Source: Riemerella anatipestifer
GTDB taxonomy: Bacteria > Bacteroidota > Bacteroidia > Flavobacteriales > Weeksellaceae
Assembly: GCF_035666175.1 (NCBI RefSeq)
Contig: NZ_CP142016.1
Span: 1,550,001-1,614,000, forward strand
Direction of reading: 5' to 3'
Length of the DNA: 64,000 bases
Translations under genes and position numbers: made by a program
In this document: positions 45,924-55,416 of the stretch, in pieces
How the letters are laid out: each line of letters starts with the position of its first letter
Position numbering within the stretch: the first letter of the stretch is position 1
The notes under the pieces: model-generated
The model's input: the letters and a program-made list of their open reading frames with translations, nothing else
Told to the model about the DNA's origin: nothing
Database searches by the model: none

Positions 45924-47204
45924 ATGTCATTAGTTGAGAACATTAAAACACATTCTTCTTCACTTTCGGGGGATAAATTAAATGCTTTGGAACGATTCTT
46001 AAGCAAAGGTTTTCCTTCTAAAAAAGATGAGGAATATAAATATACTAATCTAAAAGAAATTATAGAAAAACAATATCAGTTTTTACCACAAGAAGAGCAT
46101 CATATTTCTGAAGAGGAACTGAAAGCATTGCGTCTAGGAGAAGAAGATTTTGATTGGGTAGTGCTAGTTAACGGGAAATGGCGTCCAGAGCTTTCTAAGA
46201 TTTCGGATAAAGATATTAAAGTACTTGCCTTAGACGAGGCACTTTCTAATGGAGAGAATGAGGCTTTGTTCCGTCCTTATTTTAATACTATTGCTAACGA
46301 GAGTTGGGCGTTTCCAAATCTTAATTTAGCATTCGCTCATTTGGGAGTAGCACTTTATGTGCCTAAAAATACGGTGGTAGAAAAGCCTATACATATTTTC
46401 TATATTTCACAAAATCAATCAGAAAATACGTTCTACAATCCGAGAAATATATTGGTGGTAGAAGCTGGCAGCCAGATAGAAGTGATAGAAAGTCATCATA
46501 ATTTTGATACTTCGTTTACCTTTACCAACAGCCTTACCGAAATTTTTACTAAACCTAATGCTAAGGCAGATTGGCATAAACTACAGAACGATACAGATAC
46601 TTCGTATCTGGTAGACCATACCTTTGTGAAGCAAGAAAGGGACAGCTTAGCTACGGTAAACACATTCTCTTTCGGAGGAAAGTTGGTGCGTAATAATTTA
46701 GATTTTATTCAGGAAGGAGAAAATATCAATTCTTTTATGAATGGTATTACTATTATTGGTAAAGACCAGCTAGTTGACCATCATACTGCTGTACACCATA
46801 ATCAGCCTAATTGTGAAAGTTATCAGAACTACAAAGGAGTATTTAAGGATAATGCTCATGGAGTGTTTAATGGGAAAGTATTTGTAGATAAAATAGCTCA
46901 AAAAACCAATGCTTATCAGCAGAATAATAATATTTTACTAAGCGAGGGTGCTACGATAGATTCTAAACCACAGTTGGAGATTTTTGCAGATGATGTAAAA
47001 TGTTCTCACGGTTGTACGGTAGGGCAGCTAAATGAAGATGCTTTATTCTACCTTCGTGCTAGAGGAATTTCTAAAAATGAGGCACAAGCATTATTGCTTT
47101 ACGCCTTTGCAAATGATGCAATGGAAAACATAGATATAGAGCCTCTAAAACTCAAAATATCCAAGCTCTTAGCTGAAAAATTAGAAGTTAATATAGAGTT
47201 CTAA
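45924..47204 (+). CDS. sufD: Fe-S assembly protein SufD
   Basis: The SufB paralogue of the SufBC2D scaffold, 426 residues. The conserved C-terminal half shows FNGKVFVDKIAQKTNAYQQN, SKPQLEIFADDVKCSHGCTVGQ and YLRARGISKNEAQ. The N-terminal half is variable, as usual. A cysteine desulfurase (sufS) gene, which often follows sufD in flavobacteria, is not in this window. A terminator lies right after the gene. Confidence 0.94.
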   Translation: MSLVENIKTHSSSLSGDKLNALERFLSKGFPSKKDEEYKYTNLKEIIEKQYQFLPQEEHHISEEELKALRLGEEDFDWVVLVNGKWRPELSKISDKDIKVLALDEALSNGENEALFRPYFNTIANESWAFPNLNLAFAHLGVALYVPKNTVVEKPIHIFYISQNQSENTFYNPRNILVVEAGSQIEVIESHHNFDTSFTFTNSLTEIFTKPNAKADWHKLQNDTDTSYLVDHTFVKQERDSLATVNTFSFGGKLVRNNLDFIQEGENINSFMNGITIIGKDQLVDHHTAVHHNQPNCESYQNYKGVFKDNAHGVFNGKVFVDKIAQKTNAYQQNNNILLSEGATIDSKPQLEIFADDVKCSHGCTVGQLNEDALFYLRARGISKNEAQALLLYAFANDAMENIDIEPLKLKISKLLAEKLEVNIEF

Positions 47205-47218
47205 AAATAAACAAAGGT

Positions 47219-47248
47219 CTTATCAAAATATTTTGATAAGGCTTTTTT
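47219..47248 (+). terminator. Terminator after sufD
   Basis: CTTATCAAAA pairs with TTTTGATAAG around a two-base loop, followed by GCTTTTTT. Confidence 0.75.
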
Positions 47249-47270
47249 CTAATAAGTATAAGAAACAAGG

Positions 47271-47804
47271 ATGGACTTAAATAAAGTAGAATTTCACATA
47301 GATGCTTACAAAACACATGGGCAAATTCTAGATGCGGCATCTTTTGTGATTAAAGCTTTTGGGTTAGAGCATTTTAATTTTGCAGGATTTGATTTTAGAG
47401 AGGAGATGGACGCTAGGTCTATTGTACTTACTACGGAGGGAGAACTATCCCAGCCACAGAAAGTTAAAATACCTAAAAATCTTTTTGATTTTGATTTTAA
47501 TTTTAATTTAGTTCTTAATCTTATAGCACATGAGATGCTACATGTAAGACAAAAGGCACAGGAAACATTGGTAGAGGATAAAAATGAAAGAGAGTTCCAA
47601 GCCTATTATGAAACTTTATTCCATAAAGTATTTCCTCAAATACCAGATGTACCAGACTTCAATAGAAAACAATTTGCTGATAAAGCACTAGAGTACTACC
47701 GAAGAATGGGAGAAGGCTCGGTTTTACAAGAAAAATATGCTTCCCAAAAAGAAGAGGTAGAAACTCTTAAGAGAGAGCTTTCCCAAGAAAATAAAGACCT
47801 TTAA
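47271..47804 (+). CDS. HExxH-like putative metallopeptidase, unknown
   Basis: A 177-residue soluble protein. Near residue 90 it has NLIAHEMLHVRQKAQE, in which HEMLH fits the HExxH zinc-binding motif of metallopeptidases. A third ligand cannot be assigned, but several Glu residues follow (EREFQAYYE). The C-terminal 40 residues are charged and helical. It overlaps the convergent coaX gene by 38 bases. I recognise no named family; conserved flavobacterial proteins of this type are hypothetical. Confidence 0.68.
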   Translation: MDLNKVEFHIDAYKTHGQILDAASFVIKAFGLEHFNFAGFDFREEMDARSIVLTTEGELSQPQKVKIPKNLFDFDFNFNLVLNLIAHEMLHVRQKAQETLVEDKNEREFQAYYETLFHKVFPQIPDVPDFNRKQFADKALEYYRRMGEGSVLQEKYASQKEEVETLKRELSQENKDL

Positions 47805-48528
47805 GGGTATGTAGCCTATCGGCTATATGGATTTTGTCTGATAAAGGCTTATAGACATGAGAAACGCCGCCTGTAGCTATTACAAAGGTCTCCTCTCCTA
47901 TTTCTCGGTTGATTCTCTCTATGAAACCTTCTACCATACCTAGATACCCATATACCATACCACTTTGCATACAACTCACAGTGTCTAATCCTAGAACGGA
48001 TTTAGGTGCTTGTAGCTCTATTTCTAGGAGCTGTGCAGTATCTTGTATTAAACTTTTAAGAGAGGTAATAATTCCAGGAGCAATAATAGCCCCCAAAGTT
48101 TCGCCGCTGTGAGAAATACAACTAGCCGTGAGTGCAGTACCAAAATCAAAAATTATCTTTGATTTATTAGGATAGAGATGATGAGCCGCAACTAAATTTG
48201 CATAGATGTCGGTACCCATTTGTTTGGACTTTGGTTTAACTTCAGAGGGTGTATTCCTATCTACCAAAATAGGTTTTAGGTGGTGTATTTTTTCTAATGC
48301 TCTTACAATGTCGTTGGTCATTTGTGGTACAACGGAGCCTATTATCAGTTGGTCTATTTCTTCAGGTTTGATGTCATAAGATTGATAATGCATCAGAAAC
48401 TGAACAAAAAGTTCGTCTTTAGTTCGGTAGGGTTTAGTGTTAATAACCCACGAGAGGCTACATTCCTCATTGTTGAATAATCCAAAACGGATATTGGTAT
48501 TTCCGATGTTGACTACAATGGTTTTCAT
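47767..48528 (-). CDS. coaX: Type III pantothenate kinase
   Basis: Phosphorylates pantothenate, the first step of coenzyme A synthesis. The ASKHA fold shows VNIGNTNIRFGLF (phosphate 1), MGTDIYANLVAA, the DFGTALTASCI motif (phosphate 2) and ATGGVSH (adenosine). At 253 residues it is standard. The convergent upstream gene overlaps its last 38 bases. It lies 27 bases from the M1 peptidase gene on the same strand, so the two may be co-transcribed. Confidence 0.93.
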   Translation of the reverse strand: MKTIVVNIGNTNIRFGLFNNEECSLSWVINTKPYRTKDELFVQFLMHYQSYDIKPEEIDQLIIGSVVPQMTNDIVRALEKIHHLKPILVDRNTPSEVKPKSKQMGTDIYANLVAAHHLYPNKSKIIFDFGTALTASCISHSGETLGAIIAPGIITSLKSLIQDTAQLLEIELQAPKSVLGLDTVSCMQSGMVYGYLGMVEGFIERINREIGEETFVIATGGVSHVYKPLSDKIHIADRLHTLKGLYFLGKALS

Positions 48529-48555
48529 AATGATAATTATTTTTCAGCAGATAAA

Positions 48556-50418
48556 TTATTTTACTTCTAAAAAGTTATCTTCTGGATTTACATCTGCTAA
48601 TCTTTGTGAAAAATCAATGCCTAGAACGGAAATTTGTTCTTTGGTAAAAGGTATCTCAAAAGTGTATTCTAAGGAAGTCCAATTCCAATAATCCAAAGTA
48701 GTGAAATTGCCTAAAAAGTCAGATTTTTTAGGAGTTCTCATCATATTTAATGGGATATGGTAAGAAGTTATTTTTTTATCTTTGGTAAGTACTCCAAAAT
48801 CTATAGGCATAGGAACTCCACCTTTATTTACTAAAGTAATGGTAGTAGAGTTAGTATTGTATTTTACCTCTTTTATGGCATAGTCTATGGTTTTGGTGGT
48901 GTTAATCCAGTAGTGTTTAAACCATTTTAAATCCATACCAGATATTTTTTGAGCAATATGGAGAAAATCTCTATCGGTAGGATGTTTTAGATGCCATTCA
49001 TCATAGTATTTTAGTAGTGTGGTCTTCAGAAGGTCTTCTCCCATAATATAGCCGAGCTGCACTAAGAAAAGCTCTCCTTTAGTATAAGACGCTACAGAGT
49101 AGGCTGTGCCGTCGTCGTGATGGTCAGCAAACCAAACAGCAGGTTCTTCTTTTCCTGTTTTTACAAACTTTCTATAACCTTCTAAAGCACCTACAAAAGG
49201 GTTTGGCCAAGCCTCTTTAGGAGGAAAAAGCTGATACATAGCAAAGTCTTCGGCGTAAGAAGTAAAACCTTCATCTAGCCAAGGTGTGGTACTTTCGTTG
49301 GTTGCTAACATATGCTGATACCAAGAGTGTGCACCTTCGTGAGCCATTAGCCCAACTAGGCTTTCTAAACTTTTGGCTTCTCCAAGTATCATAGTACACA
49401 TACCATACTCCATACCACCATCGCCACCTTGTACAAATGAATAGCTAGGATAAACATAGCGACCGAAGTTAGCATTCATGATTTGAAAAAACTTATTAAC
49501 ATAAGGTTTAGCTTGTTTCCAATACTCGGTTTTTTCATTTTTTTGATAAACGAAATAGACTTTCGGTCCATCAGGTACAATAAATTCCTCTACGGAATAG
49601 TCTGGGTCTGCCGCCCAAGCAAAGTCTAGAATATTCTTTGCTGTCCAATTCCAAGTCGCTTTACCATTGGCATCTGTTTTAGGTTTAGACTGCAAAGAGT
49701 AGCCTTTAACTTCGGTAGGGTTTGTAAGTGTTCCGCCTGCACCTATAACATAGCTAGGGTCTATTTTGATATTGATGTTATAATCCGAAAAAGGAGCGTG
49801 GAATTCTCTCCCTATATAATCAAAAGTTGCCCAGCCATCGTAATCGTATTCTGCTAGTTTAGGGTACCATTGGGTCATAGTCATTTCTATGCCTTCTCGG
49901 TTTTGTCTTCCTGCTCTTCGGATTTGATAAGGGATATTAGCGTCCCAATCCATAGTGAAAGTAGTCGTAGAGTTTGGCTTTATAGACTGATTTAGATAGA
50001 CCTTCATAATGGTTCCTTGAATTTCAAACTGGAGTTCTTTTCCATTTTGTTTAATCCAATTTACTTTTTGGTTGCCTTCTTTTCCTTCGGGAATAGAAGC
50101 TAATCTAGAAACTATTTTTCCTGCTTTATTTTTTTCTACTAGCCTTTTGTCGGCATTATCGCCTTGGTTTCTTACTCTTTCATCCATCATAGAGTTTGGT
50201 TTAAAGGCATTCCAATAGAGATGAAAGTAAACTTCCTTTAGCTCATCAGGAGAATTGTTGGTATAAGTAACGGACTGCTTGCCGTGGTAAGTGTAGTTAT
50301 TAACATCTACATCAATATCCATATTGTAGCTAGCGTGTTGTTGGTAGTATTTACCTTTTTGTGCATATCCCAACGAGGTTAAAAAAAGCGATAATGATAG
50401 AAAAAAATATTTTTTCAT
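48556..50418 (-). CDS. M1-family zinc metallopeptidase, exported
   Basis: An aminopeptidase-like protein of 620 residues. A signal peptide (MKKYFFLSLSLFLTSLGYA) is followed by the N-terminal beta domain. The catalytic domain has the substrate-binding GGMEYGMCTMI (GxMEN-like, with Tyr for Asn) and the zinc site LMAHEGAHSWYQ with the downstream Glu in LDEGFTSYAE. It is probably periplasmic or surface, degrading peptides. The GMEY variant is known in Bacteroidetes M1 peptidases. Confidence 0.92.
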   Translation of the reverse strand: MKKYFFLSLSLFLTSLGYAQKGKYYQQHASYNMDIDVDVNNYTYHGKQSVTYTNNSPDELKEVYFHLYWNAFKPNSMMDERVRNQGDNADKRLVEKNKAGKIVSRLASIPEGKEGNQKVNWIKQNGKELQFEIQGTIMKVYLNQSIKPNSTTTFTMDWDANIPYQIRRAGRQNREGIEMTMTQWYPKLAEYDYDGWATFDYIGREFHAPFSDYNINIKIDPSYVIGAGGTLTNPTEVKGYSLQSKPKTDANGKATWNWTAKNILDFAWAADPDYSVEEFIVPDGPKVYFVYQKNEKTEYWKQAKPYVNKFFQIMNANFGRYVYPSYSFVQGGDGGMEYGMCTMILGEAKSLESLVGLMAHEGAHSWYQHMLATNESTTPWLDEGFTSYAEDFAMYQLFPPKEAWPNPFVGALEGYRKFVKTGKEEPAVWFADHHDDGTAYSVASYTKGELFLVQLGYIMGEDLLKTTLLKYYDEWHLKHPTDRDFLHIAQKISGMDLKWFKHYWINTTKTIDYAIKEVKYNTNSTTITLVNKGGVPMPIDFGVLTKDKKITSYHIPLNMMRTPKKSDFLGNFTTLDYWNWTSLEYTFEIPFTKEQISVLGIDFSQRLADVNPEDNFLEVK

Positions 50419-50497
50419 TTTTCTGATAATTTTTAGTCTTCAAATATAACAAAATCTCATTTATTCACTATTTGAGTGGATTTCTAGTGAAAAAAGG

Positions 50498-50505
50498 TAA
50501 CTTTG
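50498..50505 (+). promoter_or_regulatory. -7 promoter box for the 118-residue gene
   Basis: TAACTTTG fits TAnnTTTG. A TTTG at 50471-50474 is 23 bases upstream, longer than ideal. The ATG is at 50538. Confidence 0.5.
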
Positions 50506-50537
50506 CAAGCGTAATAAAGACAACAAAATATTAAATT

Positions 50538-50894
50538 ATGGCTACAGAACAAGAGCTTTGGGGTAGGGTAGAACAGTTTTTTGTAGAGCATTTTCAGAGT
50601 GAACGCAATCCGCCTTTGGAAACGATATTATTTCTCATAGGCGTTCAAGAATTGGGTGGTGGGAAACAAAAATATACCAAAGATGACAAACTAAATCTTC
50701 TCCATATAGCGGTGTGTAGGTTATTAGAGCCGTTTGGTTATTATAAATTTAAAGAGTACGATGCGGAAGGCTGGCCTCACTACGAGGAGCTAGAGCCTCT
50801 GCCTGAGCTAAAACCTAATGAGCAAAGTATTCTGATGAAAAAAGCAATTATACAATATTTTATAGATGAAAATTTGTTAGAACAAGAAAGTTAG
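50538..50894 (+). CDS. Conserved flavobacterial protein, unknown function
   Basis: A 118-residue soluble, acidic protein (ELWGRVEQFFVEHF..., LFLIGVQELGGGKQKYTKDDK). It has no signal peptide, membrane segment or known motif. Most of it seems helical. It has its own promoter and terminator and lies between the divergent M1 peptidase and the sensor kinase. I cannot assign a function. Confidence 0.72.
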   Translation: MATEQELWGRVEQFFVEHFQSERNPPLETILFLIGVQELGGGKQKYTKDDKLNLLHIAVCRLLEPFGYYKFKEYDAEGWPHYEELEPLPELKPNEQSILMKKAIIQYFIDENLLEQES

Positions 50895-50922
50895 AGGTGC
50901 GAAACTCATAATAATCTGTTAA

Positions 50923-50966
50923 AAAACTCGTTTTTAAGATAAAATTTCTAAAAAACGAGTTTTATT
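50923..50966 (+). terminator. Terminator before the two-component pair
   Basis: AAAACTCGTTTTT (50923-50935) pairs with AAAAACGAGTTTT (50951-50963), ending in T residues. Confidence 0.75.
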
Positions 50967-51021
50967 GCTTTTTTATTGATAAGAAATATTTAATTTTAAC
51001 ATCTGAAAAATAACCTGAAAA

Positions 51022-52566
51022 GTGCGTAACAAATTTATTCCTATTATATCTATTTTGATGACGATTTCTCTGTTGGTGTTCGTCAGTTTTCAATTTTATT
51101 GGCTTAAGGAATATTACAGTTCTATTGAAGAAGAATTCGCAGGCAAGGTACAGAAAGTTTTGGAACGCTCCACGCAAGATATTTCTAATATTGAAATAGA
51201 TAAGTATTTAAAGGAATATGAAGGCTTCCAAGCATCTATAAATGAGGATAAAAACAAACCTACTCTAAATATTATCAGGCAAGTACAAGATTCGGCAGAT
51301 AAAAAACTCATTTCCTTTAGTAGAAGTATTATAGAACCTCAAAAGATACCAGTTTCCTCTAAAGGGGACACTTTGGAAAGGGTTAAAGTCTATGCTGATG
51401 AAGGCATTTATCGTTTGAAAGGAGCAGGGCGTACAACAGAGTTGCTTACGGCACAACTGAGTAAAGACATCAATGATAATACTTTTACTTTCAGAGATTT
51501 TGCTAAACTAAATGCGAGTAACTTGCCTATACACAAAAGGGTAAGCGGTAAGGAGATAGATTCGGTACTCTCTAAGGAGTTTCAAAAAATAGGTATTAGT
51601 GCTAAGTTTGGTTATGGTGTGTTAGATAAAAATAAAAAACTAACCACTATTGCTGATGAGGTTTACCTTGAAAATCAATCTAAAGCTAATTATAGTTTTC
51701 CTCTTTTTACCGATAAAGAGGAGCAACCTATTTACACCTTATCGTTGGTTTTTCCAGATAAAAAATACTCTCTACTAAGAGATAATCTGCCATTGCTTTT
51801 AGGAACTGTTTTTTCACTTTTAACTATTGTATTTATTTACATTATTTCCATCAACTATATGCTGAGACAGAAAAAAATAGCAGAAGTAAAAACAGACTTT
51901 CTTAATAATATGTCTCATGAGTTCAAAACGCCTTTAGCTACAATTTCGGTGGCTACGGATTCTTTGGCTAACGATAAAATAGCCAGCGACCCAATTAAAG
52001 TGAAATATTACTCTGGACTCATAAAGCAAGAAAATCTCCGAATGAAAAAGCAGGTAGAGAATGTCCTCAATATGTCAAAGTTAGAGAGGAACGAAATGAA
52101 ACTTTTCTTGAGAGAGACCAATTTGAGGGAGTTGATAAGAAACATTGCTAATTCTGTTAGGCTTATTGTAAACGAAAGAGGCGGAAGGCTTACAGAAGAT
52201 TTTAAGGCAGAACGCTATAATCTAAAAGTAGATGAGTTTCATTTATCTAATACGCTTATCAATCTACTGGATAATGCGAATAAATATTCACCAGATAAGC
52301 CCGAAATTAAAATTGCAACCCGCAACGAGGGAAATTATTATGTGATAGAAATTTCGGATAAAGGTATGGGAATGGAGCCTCAAAATAAAACTAAGATATT
52401 TGAGAAGTTCTTTAGAGAAGAAACAGGGAATGTACATAATGTAAAAGGTCAAGGTTTGGGGCTTTCCTATGTTAAGAAAATAATAGAACTCCACAAAGGA
52501 CAAATTAGTGTAGAAACCCAAAAAGGAAAGGGAAGTACCTTTATTGTAAAACTTCCAATGATTTAA
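51022..52566 (+). CDS. Sensor histidine kinase, RprX-like
   Basis: A 514-residue membrane kinase starting with GTG. There is one helix at residues about 5-27, a periplasmic sensor of about 220 residues and a second helix near residue 255-278. The kinase core follows: the H-box FLNNMSHEFKTPLATI (His299), the N-box LINLLDNANKYSP and the G-boxes DKGMGM and GQGLGLSY. The response regulator gene follows 18 bases later. Its layout and neighbour resemble the Bacteroides RprX/RprY pair. The signal is unknown. Confidence 0.9.
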   Translation: MRNKFIPIISILMTISLLVFVSFQFYWLKEYYSSIEEEFAGKVQKVLERSTQDISNIEIDKYLKEYEGFQASINEDKNKPTLNIIRQVQDSADKKLISFSRSIIEPQKIPVSSKGDTLERVKVYADEGIYRLKGAGRTTELLTAQLSKDINDNTFTFRDFAKLNASNLPIHKRVSGKEIDSVLSKEFQKIGISAKFGYGVLDKNKKLTTIADEVYLENQSKANYSFPLFTDKEEQPIYTLSLVFPDKKYSLLRDNLPLLLGTVFSLLTIVFIYIISINYMLRQKKIAEVKTDFLNNMSHEFKTPLATISVATDSLANDKIASDPIKVKYYSGLIKQENLRMKKQVENVLNMSKLERNEMKLFLRETNLRELIRNIANSVRLIVNERGGRLTEDFKAERYNLKVDEFHLSNTLINLLDNANKYSPDKPEIKIATRNEGNYYVIEISDKGMGMEPQNKTKIFEKFFREETGNVHNVKGQGLGLSYVKKIIELHKGQISVETQKGKGSTFIVKLPMI

Positions 52567-52584
52567 TTATAAAAAAATTAAGCT

Positions 52585-53271
52585 GTGAGCAACAGGATAT
52601 TATTAGTAGAAGATGACCAAAGTTTCGGAGCGGTGCTTAAAGATTACCTAAGCATAAATAACTTTGAAGTTACCCTTGCTACAGACGGCGAGGAAGGTCT
52701 TAAAGAATATACAAATAACGATTTTGATATTTGTATATTTGATGTTATGATGCCAAAAAAAGACGGCTTCACATTAGCAGAAGATGTTAAGAAATTAGGG
52801 AAAAATATTCCAATTATCTTCCTAACAGCACGAAATTTAAGAGAGGATATCTTGAAGGGTTATCAGTTAGGAGCAGACGATTATATAACAAAACCTTTTG
52901 ATACCGAACTGTTGCTTTATAAAATTAAGGCGATTTTATCCAGAAGTACTTCTTTGGAAGAAGAAGAGCAAGAGCAATTTAGCATTAGCAATATAGAGTT
53001 TGACTCTATGTTGAGACAGCTTAAAGTACACGATAAAGAATATAAACTTTCTCCAAAAGAGAACGAGCTTTTGAAGTTGCTTTGTCTCCACAGAAATGAC
53101 TTTATGCCTAGAGATTTAGCACTTCGTAAAATATGGAAAAAAGAAAACTATTTTACCGCTAGAAGTATGGATGTATATATCGCTAAATTAAGAAAATTGC
53201 TTAAAGATGATGATGGTCTAGAAATCATCAATGTACACGGGGAAGGGTTTAGGCTTCTAGTTAAAAATTAA
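52585..53271 (+). CDS. OmpR-family response regulator, RprY-like
   Basis: A 228-residue DNA-binding response regulator starting with GTG. The receiver domain has the acidic pair EDD (residues about 9-11), phosphoacceptor Asp53 in CIFDVMMP, and conserved Thr and Lys (FLTAR, DYITKPF). The C-terminal winged helix ends with the usual SMDVYIAKLRKLL and VHGEGFRL. It is the partner of the upstream kinase. Bacteroides RprY influences redox and metabolic genes; targets here are unknown. Confidence 0.92.
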   Translation: MSNRILLVEDDQSFGAVLKDYLSINNFEVTLATDGEEGLKEYTNNDFDICIFDVMMPKKDGFTLAEDVKKLGKNIPIIFLTARNLREDILKGYQLGADDYITKPFDTELLLYKIKAILSRSTSLEEEEQEQFSISNIEFDSMLRQLKVHDKEYKLSPKENELLKLLCLHRNDFMPRDLALRKIWKKENYFTARSMDVYIAKLRKLLKDDDGLEIINVHGEGFRLLVKN

Positions 53272-53280
53272 ATTAAATAG

Positions 53281-53314
53281 CTGGTTCAAAATAATTGTGA
53301 ATCAGTTTTTTTTT
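53281..53314 (+). terminator. Terminator after the response regulator
   Basis: CTGGTTCA (53281-53288) pairs with TGAATCAG (53298-53305, one G-U pair), followed by nine T residues. Confidence 0.75.
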
Positions 53315-53419
53315 GTTAAAGCAAATAGAGTTCTACAGATGATAGATAAAGTAGTTAATCATCGCCTCATAAAACTCGCTCAGACATAAAAAGAGATTTA
53401 TATCAATACAAAATTTCAT

Positions 53420-53427
53420 TATCTTTG
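53420..53427 (+). promoter_or_regulatory. -7 box immediately before the DUF4290 gene
   Basis: TATCTTTG ends four bases before the ATG at 53432, so the mRNA should be leaderless or nearly so. The -33 position has TTTA (53397-53400), 19 bases away. Confidence 0.6.
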
Positions 53428-53431
53428 CGAA

Positions 53432-54085
53432 ATGGAATACAATACCCAAAAGACAAACTTACAATTACCCGAATATGGGAGAATTATACAAGAACTTGTA
53501 GAATATTGCAAGACGCTTCCTTCCAAGGAAGAAAGAAATAAAGTTGCCAAAGCTATTGTTGATTTTATGGGACAGAGAAATCCGCAACTTCGAGACGAGG
53601 AAAACTACGCACATAAGCTTTGGGATCATTTGTATATTATTTCAGGTTATGATTTAGATGTAGATGCACCATATCCTTTTCCTACGCCAGAGGAAATCAA
53701 TCAGAAGCCTAAAAAGATGGATTATCCTAAGCTACAAGGAGACTATAAATTCTATGGTAAAAGCATTTTGCAACTTATAGAAAGAGCTTTAGAACTAGAA
53801 GATGGCGATGAGAAAGAGGCTCTTATAGAGGTAATTGCTAATAATATGAAAAAGTCGTACAATGTTTATAATAAAGAACATGTACAAGACGATGTTATCT
53901 TCCGCCATTTAAAGGAACTTTCTGAAAATAGATTAGATTTAACAGGGATAGATTCTTTAGAAAAGAGTAAAATCTATTATAATTCTAATAAGAATAACCC
54001 TAAATATCAAAACAAACATCAGAATAATAACGGAAATAATAGAAGAAAATATAACTCTAACAATAAATACAAAAGAAAATCATAA
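53432..54085 (+). CDS. DUF4290 family protein
   Basis: A 217-residue protein with the conserved Bacteroidetes N-terminus (EYGRIIQELVEYC, AIVDFMGQRNPQLRD, KLWDHLYIISGYDLDVDAPYPFP). The C-terminal 35 residues are low-complexity Asn/Lys/Arg (QNKHQNNNGNNRRKY), probably disordered and possibly RNA-binding. Its stop overlaps the murA start (TAATG), so it is translationally coupled to murA and heads a murA-miaA operon. The function is unknown. Confidence 0.88.
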   Translation: MEYNTQKTNLQLPEYGRIIQELVEYCKTLPSKEERNKVAKAIVDFMGQRNPQLRDEENYAHKLWDHLYIISGYDLDVDAPYPFPTPEEINQKPKKMDYPKLQGDYKFYGKSILQLIERALELEDGDEKEALIEVIANNMKKSYNVYNKEHVQDDVIFRHLKELSENRLDLTGIDSLEKSKIYYNSNKNNPKYQNKHQNNNGNNRRKYNSNNKYKRKS

Positions 54086-55392
54086 TGAGTGGTGCTTTTC
54101 AAATCAGAGGCGGTAAAAGACTTCAAGGCGAAATTACGCCCCAAGGAGCTAAAAATGAAGCTCTACAAATATTATGTGCCGTTTTACTAACAGATCAAGA
54201 AGTAAGAATAAAAAATATACCTGATATACAAGATGTTAATAAGCTAATTGGTATATTGGGAGACCTAGGCGTTAAGGTAACCAAAAATGGAAAAGGGGAC
54301 TATACTTTCAAGGCAGATAGACTTAATTTAGATTATCTTAAATCCGAAAAATTTAAAAAAGAAGGAGCTAAACTTAGAGGCTCTATTATGCTTTTAGGTC
54401 CTATGTTGGCGAGGTTTGGGGAAGGTTATATGCCAACGCCAGGAGGAGATAAGATAGGAAGAAGAAGATTAGATACTCATTTTCAGGGATTTGTTGAGCT
54501 TGGTGCAGAGTTTCACTTTAATGATGTAGAAAGTTTTTATAGCCTGAAAGCAAAGTCCTTACAAGGTAAATTTATCCTTTTAGAAGAAGCATCAGTAACG
54601 GGTACGGCTAATATTATTATGGCTGCTGTATTAGCGAAAGGTAAAACTAGAATTTACAATGCCGCTTGTGAGCCTTATTTACAACAGCTTTGTAAAATGC
54701 TTAACCGAATGGGAGCTCAAATTTCGGGTATTGGCTCAAATTTATTAACTATAGAAGGAGTTTCATATTTACATGGTACAGAACACACTATGTTGCCAGA
54801 TATGGTAGAAATAGGCTCTTGGATAGGATTAGCCGCAATGACGAAATCCGAAATCACCATTAAAGATGTTCATTGGAATCAGTTGGGGATTATTCCAAAT
54901 ACTTTTAGGAAACTGGGTATTCAGTTAGAGAAAAGCGGTGAAGATATTTATATCCCAGCACAAGAACACTACAAAATACAGAAGTTTATAGACGGCTCTA
55001 TTTTGACCATTTCTGATGCACCTTGGCCAGGTTTCACGCCAGATTTGCTATCTATTATGTTGGTAGTAGCAACTCAAGCCAAAGGAAGTGTATTGATCCA
55101 TCAAAAAATGTTTGAATCTCGATTGTTCTTTGTGGATAAACTGATAGACATGGGAGCTCAGATTATCCTTTGCGACCCGCACCGAGCTACGGTTATTGGT
55201 CTTAACCAAGAAACGCCACTTAGAGGTACTGTGATGACTTCCCCTGATATTCGTGCAGGAAATGCACTTTTGGTAGCGGCACTTTCGGCTGAAGGTAAAT
55301 CTATCATTCACAATATAGAGCAGATAGACCGAGGCTACGAGAATATAGATGGCAGACTCAAGGCCTTAGGAGCAGATATAGAGCGTATATAA
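54085..55392 (+). CDS. murA: UDP-N-acetylglucosamine enolpyruvyl transferase
   Basis: Catalyses the first committed step of peptidoglycan synthesis. The N-terminal region has QGAKNEALQILCAVLLT (with the conserved Lys-Asn), and the C-terminal motifs include TGTANIIMAAVLAKG and SPDIRAGNALLVAALSA. The usual loop cysteine (fosfomycin target) is Asp here: the segment PTPGGDKIGRRRLDTH, where E. coli has GGCTIG. Asp variants are intrinsically fosfomycin-resistant. The gene overlaps DUF4290 and precedes miaA by 24 bases. Confidence 0.93.
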   Translation: MSGAFQIRGGKRLQGEITPQGAKNEALQILCAVLLTDQEVRIKNIPDIQDVNKLIGILGDLGVKVTKNGKGDYTFKADRLNLDYLKSEKFKKEGAKLRGSIMLLGPMLARFGEGYMPTPGGDKIGRRRLDTHFQGFVELGAEFHFNDVESFYSLKAKSLQGKFILLEEASVTGTANIIMAAVLAKGKTRIYNAACEPYLQQLCKMLNRMGAQISGIGSNLLTIEGVSYLHGTEHTMLPDMVEIGSWIGLAAMTKSEITIKDVHWNQLGIIPNTFRKLGIQLEKSGEDIYIPAQEHYKIQKFIDGSILTISDAPWPGFTPDLLSIMLVVATQAKGSVLIHQKMFESRLFFVDKLIDMGAQIILCDPHRATVIGLNQETPLRGTVMTSPDIRAGNALLVAALSAEGKSIIHNIEQIDRGYENIDGRLKALGADIERI

Positions 55393-55416
55393 TAGTCAGA
55401 AAATACTGTTTTCATC

